Shown: positions 10,089 to 21,215, counted from the first letter of the stretch. The stretch: 64,000 nucleotides of DNA from Globisporangium splendens (GCA_006386115.1 VFIW01000006.1:950706-1014705), one strand, 5' to 3'. Program-made: numbers and translations. The notes: generated by a model not told the origin, from the sequence alone.

Positions 10089-11320
10089 TCACTTCGACGA
10101 AGTAGCTGCTAAACGCACCGGGAGAATGCACCCCGAGAGCTGTCGTCCGTAGCAGCAGCCAGTGTCCAGTCCAGTCGCAAATGCTTCTTGCTGATCAGGC
10201 AAAAGTGGCAAATAATGAACGCATAGTGTTTCAGCCATCGGCTACAAACACGACCACAGCATCTATTATGGGTGCATCATACCTGTAAGCCGGGGACAGC
10301 GTCGTGTCCAAAGTACACGTGCAATGGCCCTTGCCACTGTGTCGCCCATTGCGTCTGCTCTCCGTCAAGCCCCGCCAGCTTCATCTCCGATGCAACCCAC
10401 GTACTACTGCTGCCTTCTTCTACGGTAGCTGTCTCGTGGTCCGCAGGCACTTGGTGCAGATACCGCATCTTGTACATGTGGCGCGGCTGCTGAGCGCTGA
10501 GAGGCACGCCCGGGACGAGACCAGCGTGCACGACGATCGCATTCTGGTTCGGCAGCGTGATCGTGAACGGGAGCTGCTCGAGGAAGTCCACGTCCTCCGG
10601 TGTAAACTGCTCCACGTAGCTGTACGAACCCGTGCTCCCTGGGACGCATCCGTTTGCTTGCCATGCGTAGTACGCATTCAGCGCCGCGTCGTCGTGGTTG
10701 CCTCGGACACACAGCGCCTTTCTTTCGCGCGCAAAGCGCACCACCTACGCATTAAAGGCAGACTTGCGTCAATGTTCGTGTCCTTTGTTTCGCAGTGCAA
10801 AAGAAAGAAGGAAAGAAAGAAAGAAAACAGCAGCAACAGTGAGAAAGATCTCTTCATAATACGTACCTCTAGAGGTTGCGGACCCTTGTTCACAAGATCT
10901 CCAACCAGCACGAGTGTGTCGTTTGTGGCATCGAATGCGCACTCGCGCAGCAGCTCCAGGAGCTCCTCGCAGCACGCGTGCACGTCCCCGACGACGACAA
11001 CGCGCGCAGTCAGTGGGAGCTCGACCACCTAAACAGAAGGGAAATGCGTAAAAGCGAAAACAGCGTCATGCGCCATGTAGAACAAAGGTGCGACCATCAG
11101 ATGGCGCGGCGGAAGCCAACATTCAGTTTTGACATGCAAGGCGTAAACAGCGGACGCTTTGCATAATACAGAGAAGCGAGCATGGAGAAGCGGAGAACGC
11201 GCATGCATGCTGCTGGCGATAAACGCGCCACCGGTGTCATGTACTGCCGACCTGATGGAGCACGTTGGGCAGCGCCACGTTCGGGTGCGCGCGCTCCATG
11301 TGCGGCTCTGGTGCTGTCAT
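10089..11320 (-). CDS. ApaH-like metallophosphoesterase (ALPH type)
   Basis: Four exons on the minus strand: 11320-11252, 11028-10867, 10744-10283, 10190-10089. All junctions are phase 0 and GT-AG, giving 264 residues. The protein carries every signature of the PPP/ApaH metallophosphatase fold: GDVHACCEE (GDxH), GDLVNKGP (GDxxxxG), GNHDD (GNHD), VVHAGLVPG and YFGHD. Metal-coordinating Asp, His and Asn residues are all present. Bacterial ApaH hydrolyses diadenosine tetraphosphate, and the eukaryotic ApaH-like family includes an mRNA-decapping enzyme in trypanosomes. Which substrate applies here is not shown by the sequence. The last exon supplies the GLDTGCCYGRQLSG motif typical of the family C-terminus. 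The stop at 10089-10091 follows soon after a possible further donor, so the extreme C-terminus is the least certain part. Confidence 0.85.
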
Positions 11321-12626
11321 TTCTGATTGCCAATTGAAGGGGCAGAAGGGAGACAAGTGCCACGAGACGAAAAACCGCACTTCAGATTTTGAGCGAGTCT
11401 GAGTCTGAGACTTTGTCAAAAACCACTTTGACTGATCACACACACACACACACACACTGAACTGGTCGTGGTGTTCTATATTTGGTTGTGTTCTTGAAGA
11501 GAGAGCGATAGCCCTACCCCGTCGTCGTCCTGTAGTTCAAGTTTCCGCGCGTGGTTTTTCTTGCTCTTTTCTTTAGGTTGAGTGGCAGGTGACGGATGTG
11601 GGATCTTCTCTCTCTCTCTCTCTCTCTCTAGTTTGGAAATAAGCACACACAGAGAAACGAATTAAGTAGGAGAATGGCTTTTCTTTCAAATGCGCACTAG
11701 GCGCTCAGTTTTAATACAATGCGATGAGTGCAAATACGATCGTAAAATAGTCGAGTTGTCCTTTGTATTTCGGGTACCACCCCTCAACACTGCGATTACA
11801 AAAGAAAAACAGTGTCGTTTCGATAGCATTGCACCCAGAATAATGGCGATAAAAACACCTGCAAACGACTAGGTTTCGAGTTCTTTGTCTCTATTTTTTT
11901 CTTGCAGGTCATTTTGCAAAATGTACCACGAACTTACGGGAAGACACGCACTTAACCTGATTTAGACAGTGCATTTCAGAAGCGCGTTACAATGCCCTGC
12001 TTACTACAAAGTGCTCTCTATAATTGCATAATACATCATGCTGTCCGGTTCCTCGCCAAGTTGCGCTGTCGTTGTCGTTCCGATATATGCATTAGAGGAG
12101 GCCGCCGTGCGGCAGAGACAGGCGCTTGCGAGGGGAAAGGGTCTCGTATGTGAATTTGTATAGAGGTCCGCAGTTCCATCTGACTCTCCGTCTTCCACCC
12201 TCGTTCCCCCGCTCTCCCTCTCTTGCTTGTTGCGTTGCGTTGTGTGGACTTGTCGGCAAACAAACCAACGCGCCGCCGCGTCGTCGTGGCGTTCGTTTAC
12301 CCAGTTTCCTTCCTCCGTGTCGACTCCGCGCGACCTGCAACGACCGCGACTGCGCCATTAACAAGAAAGGACGTGCGCGCGTGTGCTTGCGGGTTTGTTT
12401 GCGTCCACTGTCCACAAGCGCTCGCTGCTCTCGTTTCTTCCCGCAACCAGCAACAGCAAGCCAGCAAGCTTACACTGCGTTTTTGTATACCCCCCACTCG
12501 CCAACTCGCGCTTTGTTTGGTTTCCAACACACACACACACACACACAGCAAGCAAGCAGAGCCAGCAAGTGGGCAACAGCACCCCGATCGAGCACGCCGA
12601 CATCTGCAAGGTGACCCTGCTTTAGT
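11321..12626. other. Intergenic region with microsatellites
   Basis: Divergent promoter region between the phosphatase (-) and the PX gene (+). It contains a (CA)n tract at 11437-11457, a (TC)n tract at 11607-11629 and a second (CA)n tract near 12530-12547. No credible gene. Confidence 0.55.
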
Positions 12627-14663
12627 ATGAGTCGGCTCGTGGTCGCGATCGGCCACGTCGAGTTCACGCTAGCCAACCAGACGCTGTACGTGGTGAACGT
12701 GCAGCAGGATGCGGACGAGTGGGAGGTGCGCCGCACGTACTCGGACTTCCGGAAGCTGCGCGACGACGTGCTGCGCGTCATGAGCAGGCAGCAGCATGCG
12801 AACGACCAGAGCTCGCTCGAGTTCGCACGCTCCGTGGGCAACACGCCGTTCCCGCCCAAGCGGCTCTTCGGCTCGCGCAAGGACCGCGTGGTGAAGGAGC
12901 GTGCCGTGGAGCTCCACCATTTCCTCATCCGCCTGCTGCTGCTCACGCACACGTACCGCAAGGCGCAGAAGGCGCAGCTCAGTGAGAACGTGCAGTCGGA
13001 GCAGGCGAGCGCGAGCGTGTTTTTCTTGCTGCGCGACTTCCTCAAGCCACTCGGCGCGGCGCCCGCGAATTCAGCAAATTCAGCGAGCGCGAATGGCGAG
13101 CACGAGGAAACGAGTCACCGCGTGATCCGCGAGAGCAAGATACTCGCCATGCGCAGCTCCTCCGGGAACCACACGATGACGAATACGACGCGAAGCGCAC
13201 ACGATTCGCCACCGCCTCTGAATCCTCCTCCGGTACAAGCCCCATCAGTCAAGACGCCCGCGCAGATGATGCTGCGACAAGAGAGTTCGATCCCGATCCT
13301 TGAGGAAGAGCTTCCGCCGCAGCGCAAGAAGACGCTGAGCATCGGCGGACTCACGCATCACGCCGGACGAAGCGTGTCGTCTGCGTCCTCTCAACAGCAG
13401 CAGAATGGCGAACGAAGCCGTCAGGACTCGAATGCGTCGAATGCGTCCTATTACTCGACCGCTAGCAGCAGAAAACTGTCGAATACGGCGTCCGAGCCAG
13501 ACACAGCAGCGCATGGAGTGTCGTCGTACACTGCGGCTCCGTCGGCGCCTGTGGCCACCACATCGTCGTCGTCTTCCTCCGCGACCACAGTCCTCAGTTC
13601 ATCGACCAGCAGCGTCCCGTCTCGAACAAAGAGCAGCTACAATGGGTCCCATTCGCGGTCGTACACAGACGAGAATCGGACGTTTTCCAGCAGCGCCATC
13701 GAGGGGCGACGACCGAAAAGCAAGCACGCATCGTCGTCGTCGTCGTCATCGTCTCACGCGCGTTCGAAGCCCCGTTCGATCTCGACGAAGGAGCTGCGCA
13801 CGTCGGAGCGCAAGTCGAAGCTGAGTCCGCAGCTCGCGGTGCAAGCGATCTCGATCCAGGCGCAGAAGGAGCTCGAGCGGTACGTGAGCGAGTACAGCGC
13901 GATCATGATCCTGCGGTACGTCGACCGGTTCATCAGCAAGGCCGTGATGAAGACCCCGGGTCCGTACAGGGTGCAGAACGAGCGGCTCGTGATCGACAGC
14001 GAGCGGTTCTACGAGGAGCTCGACGACATGTTCAAGGATCTGCCGGCGAACTTTGAGTCCAATTTCAAGAATGTGGTCGGCGAGTGGCGGTTCCCGCTGG
14101 CGCTCGACGCGTACGTGCAGATGAAGTGGAATTCGTTCCAGGAGTGTCGCTCGGTGCCGAATTCGACGACGGCGAACACAAGCAGCACCGGCAGCACGAG
14201 CTACCGAAGCAGCTCGAGCAAGAAAAGCAGTCGTCGGCACAACCGGAAAGCAGGGTCGGACTCGGACGACGACGACGACTCGGAGTCCGAGTACGAGTAC
14301 GTGGGCGGCGGCGGGTACATGAAGCCCAAGAAGGTGTTCACGGACGAAGAAGCCGACGTGCTCGACAAGATGATCGCCGATGGCACGGCGGGCAAAGACC
14401 AGATGCTGCGGCTACGGCGCCAGATGAACGAGCAGGGCTGGAATCGACGGGAGAACCCGAGCGGCGTCGGTCACTTTTCGTCGTCCTTTACCAAGAAGAA
14501 GAAAGATGTGTCGACGAGCGAGTACTGGACCGACACGGACGACGACGACTATCGACAGACAGGCTCGAGTGGCGGCGAAGAAGCCGCGATAGAGCACTAT
14601 CAGCAGAAGTACAACGCGCTGCGGAAAGAACGCTTAAGTCGCCGAGAAGGGGGGCTCGTGTAA
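12627..14663 (+). CDS. PX-domain protein with long disordered linker
   Basis: Single exon, 678 residues. Residues about 5-140 form a PX (phox-homology) domain, which binds phosphoinositides and places proteins on endosomal or vacuolar membranes. The pattern VRRTYSDFRKLRDDV, a proline stretch (NTPFPPKRLFGSRKD) and the following helix ERAVELHHFLIRLLLL are typical. Residues about 140-400 are Ser/Thr/Gln-rich and low in complexity. Residues about 405-510 form a second conserved-looking block (SEYSAIMILRYVDRFISK, then FYEELDDMFKDLP) that I do not recognise. The C-terminus is acidic and then charged (SDSDDDDDSESEYEY). It differs from the PX genes further right, which resemble the myosin tail PX. 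The ATG at 12627 begins directly with the PX fold. A role in trafficking is inferred from the domain only. Confidence 0.85.
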   Translation: MSRLVVAIGHVEFTLANQTLYVVNVQQDADEWEVRRTYSDFRKLRDDVLRVMSRQQHANDQSSLEFARSVGNTPFPPKRLFGSRKDRVVKERAVELHHFLIRLLLLTHTYRKAQKAQLSENVQSEQASASVFFLLRDFLKPLGAAPANSANSASANGEHEETSHRVIRESKILAMRSSSGNHTMTNTTRSAHDSPPPLNPPPVQAPSVKTPAQMMLRQESSIPILEEELPPQRKKTLSIGGLTHHAGRSVSSASSQQQQNGERSRQDSNASNASYYSTASSRKLSNTASEPDTAAHGVSSYTAAPSAPVATTSSSSSSATTVLSSSTSSVPSRTKSSYNGSHSRSYTDENRTFSSSAIEGRRPKSKHASSSSSSSSHARSKPRSISTKELRTSERKSKLSPQLAVQAISIQAQKELERYVSEYSAIMILRYVDRFISKAVMKTPGPYRVQNERLVIDSERFYEELDDMFKDLPANFESNFKNVVGEWRFPLALDAYVQMKWNSFQECRSVPNSTTANTSSTGSTSYRSSSSKKSSRRHNRKAGSDSDDDDDSESEYEYVGGGGYMKPKKVFTDEEADVLDKMIADGTAGKDQMLRLRRQMNEQGWNRRENPSGVGHFSSSFTKKKKDVSTSEYWTDTDDDDYRQTGSSGGEEAAIEHYQQKYNALRKERLSRREGGLV

Positions 14664-15452
14664 GCTCATTATTTGCGCGCAAGGGGGCTCCAATCCCACT
14701 CGTCCCATTCCTCCCTTTCTAATGATGGGTGTAATAGAAACTAGGTTCCATGTCTTGGCGTACGTTTGAATGCGTTCTGTGTTTGTTGTAAGTTTCCGGA
14801 ATGAAAGCAAAAGAAAGAAATGGTCGAAGACGGTGGCCGACGCTAGATTTACGTGTGCTAGAGATCAAGTCCAGTGACTAAGCTGTTCTTTGTTGAGCTA
14901 TTTCCAAACTGTAGTAGCGTCTTGTCCACATCGTTGTGGTAGTCCAGCGCTTTTCTCGGCTTTTCCTTAAGTTGGTCCCCCATGTCGGCTTTGATGAGAA
15001 GCAAACAATCACTCGAAGTGGCGACGAGAGCGAAGCAGCAAACAATTTGCTGGAGCAGCGCCTGCTGTGCTGCTCTCAGAAAGGACGATAACTTCGCGTT
15101 TTCTGCTCACGTACTGTATGCGGTCTAAAAAATCCGATGAAAGCCGCGTTTCTGGCGCCAGAACTCTTTCCAAAGACGCATCTGAGACCGTCGCGAACTA
15201 AACAGCAAGTGCGGAGATCGATCGATCAAGGCATTGAACAGTGGCAGTCGATGCGCATGGATGAGCTGTTCCCATTTGCCATGTTTCCTTGCAATGTAGC
15301 CATGCCGGTCGACATAGCTACACTTTTCAGTCGTTTCTATTTATAAATGGAACCAACCAGACCCCCAGCAACTGCAACTTGCACCCCACGTCCTGACCAC
15401 CACCACCTTCGAAAACCTGCGACGTGTGACGTGAATAAGATCCGCAAGACGT
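14664..15452. other. Intergenic region
   Basis: About 0.8 kb; I see no gene or structured element. Confidence 0.5.
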
Positions 15453-15467
15453 GGTCATTTCCCCAAC
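15453..15467 (+). promoter_or_regulatory. Possible initiator of the sushi-domain gene
   Basis: GGTCATTTCCCCAAC resembles the TCATTYYNCA core of the oomycete initiator, about 115-130 nt before the ATG at 15581. Confidence 0.3.
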
Positions 15468-15580
15468 GATTCCCATCCACATGGTCCCAGCAGCGTCTGC
15501 TGTGCGGCCAGCCCACCATCCTCACAACTCAAAACACGTTGCCACCCGCACACCACAAGACTCAACACAGCACGCGTTAT

Positions 15581-16009
15581 ATGACGCGCATCGCGGCCAT
15601 GGCGCTGGCCAAACTCGTCTTCTTCGTGCTTTTCACTGCTGCTCTCCAGAGCTTCGTGGTGAACGCTGGAAACCTTCGAGGCGGTACGTTTTTGCTCTAT
15701 CCCTCTTTTGCGTAACAGGTCTACTGACCCCTGGATGCTCATAATGTGCATGTCACATCCACAGACGTGAACTGCGGCGCTCCGCCTCAAGTCTACCAGG
15801 GAACGACGTCGTATTCGTCCACTAGGGTCGGCGCGATCGTCCGGTACTCGTGCATCAAGGGCTGCGTCATGACCGGCTCCGCGACCTCGACGTGCACCAA
15901 GCACGGCACGTGGTCCAACCAGCCACCCGAGTGCCGCGTCGAGTACACGACCAAGAACGACAACACGTACAGGAGCGGCGACAAGGGCTACGTGCTCTAC
16001 TCAGGCTAA
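15581..16009 (+). CDS. Small secreted protein with one sushi (CCP/SCR) domain
   Basis: Two exons, 15581-15683 and 15765-16009 (phase 1, GTACGT donor, CACAG acceptor), 115 residues. The first exon is almost entirely a signal peptide (MALAKLVFFVLFTAALQ then SFVVNA, with a short MTRIAA lead). The second exon encodes a single complement-control-protein module, with the pattern NCGAPP, VRYSC, STCTKHGTW and QPPEC giving the four framework cysteines plus one extra (KGC). Sushi modules bind proteins or glycans outside the cell. A one-module secreted protein of this size in an oomycete is a candidate apoplastic effector or adhesive component, but there is no RXLR or LFLAK motif. It is tail-to-tail with the MBOAT gene at 16123-17672. 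Confidence 0.8.
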
Positions 16010-16122
16010 TTAATCTCTATTCAGAGCAATGCACGCTCCTGCATATATTCGCCTTTATAAGCACGACACGATACGATCTTCTAGTTGCATTTTATACTGA
16101 GTTTTTGTGACAAATGGGTGGC

Positions 16123-17672
16123 TCACACGCTCTTGGCAGCTGGCCGCTTGGTTGGCAAAAGCGACAGCACGACGTACGCGACGACGAGGCCGATGTGGCC
16201 CGAAAAGTGCATGGACGCGAAGCCGGCGATCGCCTGCTCCCACGAGAGCACGACGAACGACACGGCGAGGTAGTTGATCATGAGCGCGGTCGCGAGCATC
16301 CCGACGACGTCGTAGAGCAACTTGGACACGCCCGCGTCCTTCTCCGAGCCATTCGGACCAAGGAAGTGCGGACGGATGTGGCGGCGCGCCAAGCGGTTCA
16401 CGGCTGTCGCGAGCGGGACTGCAAGATACATAGAAGATGCACAGACACAAGTCAGTATAAGAGTCAAAGCAAGACCATGTGAAGAGCTGCAGAGAGGAAC
16501 GTACTCGTGAGGAAGAAGAGGTAGTAGCCTGGGTAGAAGCCGTGCCAGATCGCCGAGCAGAGGTACGTCGCGACGAGCGAGTTGGCCGTGCGCGCGTACA
16601 CGTAGCGCTCGAGCCACGCCTGCGTGCCCTTGTTCCACGAGCGCGAGAGATCGCGCACGCTCTCGCCAAACTCAAACCCGAGGATGTCGATGTTGCTCAC
16701 GCCGTTCCAGCCCTTCGCTTTGCCCTGTGCGTCAAAGCCTTCAAAGCCGGCGCCCGAGACGATCGCCGAGCCTTCCGCGAGCTTCCACGCCGCATAGTAC
16801 TTGCCGCGCGTGAGGAAAAGCGCCAACAGGATGCGCCCCCACTTCACGGAGATCGGCTCGTCGCGACTCAGGATCGCAGGCAGATTCGCGTGCGAGCCCG
16901 CCACCGCGAGCAGCGCGAGGAAGAACACACCGACGCAGAACTTCTTGAGCGCCGCGAGGAAGCACGACGGCACGCGGCGCTGTCCGTTCGGCAGCACGAA
17001 CCGCGCACCAGTGATCGCGTCAATGTACTCGCGGTACTCGAACGCAGGACCAGCGATGAACGTCGTGAAGCCGTACACGAAGCCGTAGTACTCCAAGAGC
17101 GACGGCATCTTGGTGACCGCGTACTTCTGGCGCGTTTGCTTGACCTTGATGGTCGCAGGCGAGTCCTTGGCCGCGTTGATGGCCGTGGCGGACGCGACGT
17201 TGCCGTCGTAGTAGTTGAAGCCGAAGCTCGTGAGTTTGATCAGCAGCAGCATCTGCGACGCCGTGCAGTCGATGCTCCAGCCCATGTAGTCGACGCTCAT
17301 GCGGTACACGTGCAGTGCCGCGACGTAGAGCATGTTGAACACAAACACGATGTACGGCGCGTACTTGATCGGTGCGTACTTCATGAGCACGTACGTGATC
17401 AGCGCCGAGCCGAACGAGTGGAGCCACTCGGCGCCGTACACGAACTGCGCCATGCTGAGCCCCACGCAGATGTTCATCCAGTGCTTAGCGCGCGCGCCGT
17501 GGAGCTGGCGCAGCACGATCGCGAACGGGTACGCCGCAAACAGACAGAGCGCGGCGCGCAGCTGGTCCACGGGGAAGCCGATCTGCGCGCCGACGTCCGC
17601 CAGCTGCGCGTTGAGCCACGCGAACTTGAGCGGCGTGGCCGCGACCGCGATCTCGCGCACCGTGTGCAGCAT
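16123..17672 (-). CDS. MBOAT-family lysophospholipid acyltransferase (copy A)
   Basis: Two exons on the minus strand, 17672-16505 and 16418-16123 (phase 1), 487 residues. It is a multi-pass membrane protein of the membrane-bound O-acyltransferase family, nearest to the lysophospholipid acyltransferase branch (LPCAT3/ALE1-like) that re-acylates lysophospholipids in the ER. Typical blocks are SVDYMGWSIDCTASQML, KMPSLLEYYGFVYGFTTF, AGPAFEYREY, GWNGVSNIDILGFEF, the active-site Asn region SWNKGTQAWLERYVY, and the active-site His in AIWHGFYPGYY. The ATG at 17670-17672 starts a short soluble lead before the first membrane segment. The gene forms a divergent pair with a paralogue at 18541, with the intron at the same position and phase. 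The exact lipid substrate cannot be read from sequence. Confidence 0.9.
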
Positions 17673-18495
17673 ATTGGCGCTTTCTTGTTGTTGTGCGATG
17701 CAGGAGTGCGCGCTCGCGGCGACTTGGGGAAATGGAAGCGCGCTTGTTCAGGACAAGAATGCAGAAGCAGATTCGGTGGCTCTAAAGGAGATGATGTCAT
17801 GGCAGTTGAACCAAGTCGCACGTGACTGCCGATTGATGACGCACCAGGTCGGGTGTATCAGTTTCCACAGGTATTTCGACACGTTCGCACATCGAATAGA
17901 GCATATCAATTGAGTGAGATGACGGATTATTGGGGGTAGATCCACGACGTTTGGAGTGTTTGGAGGACGAATGATGATGCTGGTGGAAGAAATGGATCAC
18001 AAGGATCAAATTTCTCAGTGCTGGCGGCGGCCTTGTGCGCGTTCGCCGTTCATTTTACAGCGAGCATCCTGCGCGAAAGAAGGAGGCGCTCGCTGTAGGA
18101 GACGAATGCATGTACGGCTGCTGTTGTAGCCATCGGCTGTCCAAGCACTGATGACACACATTTCCACAATGACGTAATGTCCCCATGATCGATGACGGCC
18201 AATCGAAGAAGCATCCTTGTACCAAAACACGACTTCATGCAACTCGGCAAAACAAGGTGAGATCAACTATTCAATTCCAGACCACGGTATACTTGAATAT
18301 ACACCTTGTTCTGATGGGCAACATCGTCTGCCCACCCACGATGGATGCCAACGTGCAGAGTATCACCTTGTATTGCAATTTGAGTTTTTACCGCGCTCCT
18401 CTCGGTGGTGGCGAGCCATCTGTCCCGTATTTACGCGCCTGACATTTTAGTCTCAGGCTCGCACTCTGTCGTGGCCCCACATCCGTCAGTCCGTC
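17673..18495. other. Divergent promoter region of the MBOAT pair
   Basis: About 0.8 kb between the two head-to-head start codons. No gene. On the minus strand CCATTTCCCCAAGT near 17726-17740 is a weak initiator candidate for copy A. Confidence 0.5.
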
Positions 18496-18508
18496 ACTCA
18501 TTCACCCC
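18496..18508 (+). promoter_or_regulatory. Probable initiator of MBOAT copy B
   Basis: ACTCATTCACCCC fits the start of the oomycete initiator consensus and lies about 35-45 nt before the ATG at 18541. Confidence 0.45.
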
Positions 18509-18540
18509 GTATCCATCGCCGCCTCAGCAGCTCCGCCCCC

Positions 18541-20101
18541 ATGGACCGCATCGTGGAGCTCGTGGCCGCCGCGCAGCCGTACGCGGACCTCGTGAGCCCG
18601 CTCACCTTTGACGCCGCGAACGCGCAGGTGGCGTCGCTCTCGGCGTCGCTGGGCCTCGCCACCGACCAGCTGCGCTACGTGCTCTGCCTCTTCGCCGCGT
18701 ACCCACTCGCTGTAGTGTACAAGCTGCTGCCGTCGGCGTCGCTCAAGCACGTGTTCGACATCGTCGTGGGCGTGCTGCTCGCGCAGTTCGTGCTCGGCTC
18801 GGGGTGGGTGCACTCGTTCATCTCGTCGTTCATCACGTACGTGCTCGTCAAGTTCGGTCCGGCCAAGTATGCGCCGTACATTGTGTTTCTGTTCAACATG
18901 ACGTACATGTCGGCGTCGCACATCTACCGCCTCTACGTCGACTACATGGGCTGGACGCTCGACTTCACGGGTCCGCAGATGCTGCTCGTGATCAAGCTCA
19001 CGAGCTTTGCGTACAACTACTACGACGGCGTGGTCGACAAGACGGGCGACAAGAAGGACCTCTCGCCAGGTCTCGCGCGCGTGTACGCGGGCCGCAAGAA
19101 GCTCGCGCTCACGGAGATCCCGTCGCTGCTTGAGTTCTTTGGCTACGTGTACAGCTTCACGACGTTCCTCGCCGGTCCGGCGTTCGAGATCCGCGAGTAC
19201 TTGGACGCGACGAGCGGCAAGAAGTTCATCTTCAAGGGTCAGTACAAGCAGCCATCGAGCGCGTTTGCGTCGTTCTCCAAGTTCCTCGTCGGCGTGTTCT
19301 TCATGGGCTTTTACGCGCACTTTGGTCCTCAGTTCCCGATCTCCAACCTGCACACGGCCGATGTCGCCGCGTTGCCGTGGTACTTTCAGATCAAGGAGCT
19401 CTACTTCACGCTGATCTTGTGCAAGGCCAAGTACTACGGTGCGTGGAAGATCGCCGAGGGCGCGACGGTGCTCTGCGGCTTTGGCTTTGAGGGCTTCACG
19501 GAGGAAGGCAAGGCCAAGGGCTGGAACGGCGTGAGCAACATGGACATCATCGGCTTCGAGTTCGCGCAGAGTGTGCGCGAGGGCTCTCGCGCGTGGAACA
19601 AGGGCACCCAGACGTGGCTCGAGCGCTACGTGTACGCGCGCACGGGCAACTCGCTCATGGCGACATACTTCATCTCGGCGTTCTGGCACGGCTTCTACCC
19701 AGGCTATTACCTCTTCTTCATGAGCTGTACGTGCTTGTTTTGATTTTGTTATGCGTTTGCTGCATAGATGTGTGACCAATTTGTATCTGCACTTTGTTAC
19801 TGCAGTGCCATTAGCGACGTCGGTGAACCGTTTGGCGTTCAAGCGCGTGCGTCCATACTTCTTGGAGTCCGATGGCTCGTCGGGTCTCAAGAAGAAGTTC
19901 TACGACCTCGTGAGCACCATCGCGACGCTCTTGACGATGCACTACTTCGTGATGCCGTTCCAGGCCATGTCGTGGGAGAACTCGCTCAAGACGCTGCAGA
20001 ACACGCACTATGCGGGCCACATCGTCTGTGCCGTGCTCTACGTCGTGTTCTCGCTCGTGCCGGTGCCAAAGTCGGCTGCTGCCAAGAAGAAGACTGCGTA
20101 A
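18541..20101 (+). CDS. MBOAT-family lysophospholipid acyltransferase (copy B)
   Basis: Two exons, 18541-19726 and 19806-20101 (phase 1, same place as in copy A), 493 residues. It is clearly paralogous to the minus-strand gene at 16123-17672 over its whole length. Conserved MBOAT blocks are LYVDYMGWTLDFTGPQM, IPSLLEFFGYVYSFTTF, AGPAFEIREYL, GWNGVSNMDIIGFEF, AWNKGTQTWLERYVY with the catalytic Asn, and AFWHGFYPGYY with the catalytic His. It ends with a basic KSAAAKKKTA tail, which could act as an ER-retrieval-like signal; copy A ends KRPAAKSV. The second exon encodes the last membrane spans. Divergence is spread along the proteins, so the duplication is older than those of the membrane-protein or myosin arrays in this window. 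The preferred acyl-CoA and lysolipid are unknown. Confidence 0.9.
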
Positions 20102-20233
20102 GCGATTGGTTTGTAATCGGCAAAAAAGTGTGCAGTAGGGCTTGTGTGTTTCCGTCCCTCGCATTCATTTTTTTCCATAGAGAGAAGGTATCAATGAAAA
20201 GCAATTCTGTTCTAGATTATTGCTGTTGTGGTT

Positions 20234-21215
20234 CTAGAGCTGCTGCGTGGCGGCCAAGTGCTTGAGTTCCTTGCCGAATCGCTGCACGGGGAAGCCCATG
20301 ACGTTGTTGTAGCAGCCGTCGAGCGCCGACACAAAGCACCGCGCGTGGCCCTGGATGCCGTACGCACCGGCCTTGTCCATCGGCTCGCCCGTCGCGATGT
20401 ACGCGCGGATGTCGTCGGCTTCGAGCGGCCCAAACGTCACGCGCGTCTTCTCAAAGAAGAGGTACGGCTTGTCGAAGCCCAGCGTCGACGTCACGAGCGC
20501 GACGCCCGAGTACACGTCGTGGGTCGTGTCCGAGAGGCTGGAGAGCATCGCGACGGCGTCCTGCTCGTCTTTCGGTTTCTCGAGAATCACGCCGTTGAAC
20601 ACGACGACCGTGTCACAGCCGATCACGACGAGCGGGGACTGGTTCTCAGTCTTCTCATTCGAAACGCGGTGTGCGACTTCGAGCGCCTTCTGCTTGGCGT
20701 TCTCAATCACGTAGAGATCCTAATAAGCACATAGTATCCAGACATTCGTTGCGTCGACAACCACATAACAACAGCATTAGCGTCCAGCGTTAACGGCATC
20801 AGACGGCGTGTTTGAACAGTAGCAGATCCTGCAAGAGCGCTGTAAGAATAGTGGATACGTACAGGGGTCGCGAATTGGTCCTTGGGCAGGTTTTCTTCAA
20901 ACGTCGACGGGATCACTTCAAACTTCAGACCCTATGAAGAAGATAGCGCACATACGCGCAGCCCGTCAGCCATTCCCACAGCAGCATACTGCAATAGACA
21001 GGTACTCAGGAGTGGACGCACGCATTCGCGGAGCAGCTCCAAGCGTCGTGGGCTCTGCGTGTCCATCCATTCACATTGAAACGAGGTCAGAGACGCATAA
21101 ACCAGCAGCAGGGCATGAGCAAATAGAACCGCATGCGCATGTGTGGCTAGTTGCGCACCTGGGACGCGAGAATGACGCGGCGCGCAGCGAGATGGCTTGC
21201 TGCTGCAGACAACAT
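20234..21215 (-). CDS. Maf-like nucleotide pyrophosphatase (house-cleaning NTPase)
   Basis: Four exons on the minus strand: 21215-21159, 21054-21022, 20931-20863, 20719-20234. All are phase 0 and GT-AG, giving 214 residues. The joined N-terminus gives the hallmark Maf motif (VILASQSPRRLELLREC, then GLKFEVIPSTFEENLP), split over three small exons, the second only 33 nt. Later motifs are PLVVIGCDTVVVFNGVILEKP, TTHDVYSGVALV and GEPMDKAGAYGIQGHA, matching the Maf/Ham1-type fold. Family members hydrolyse dTTP, UTP or modified nucleotides to monophosphates. The length is normal for a stand-alone Maf protein. It is convergent with the MBOAT gene ending at 20101. The start is the only ATG that leads directly into the Maf N-terminus. 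Confidence 0.88.

Noticed and set aside
16479..17825. Long + strand open frame of about 450 codons opposite MBOAT copy A, and a similar one opposite copy B (18502-19890)
   Set aside because: Arg/Glu/His-rich mirror frames of the real acyltransferase genes, which have clear motifs and splice sites.
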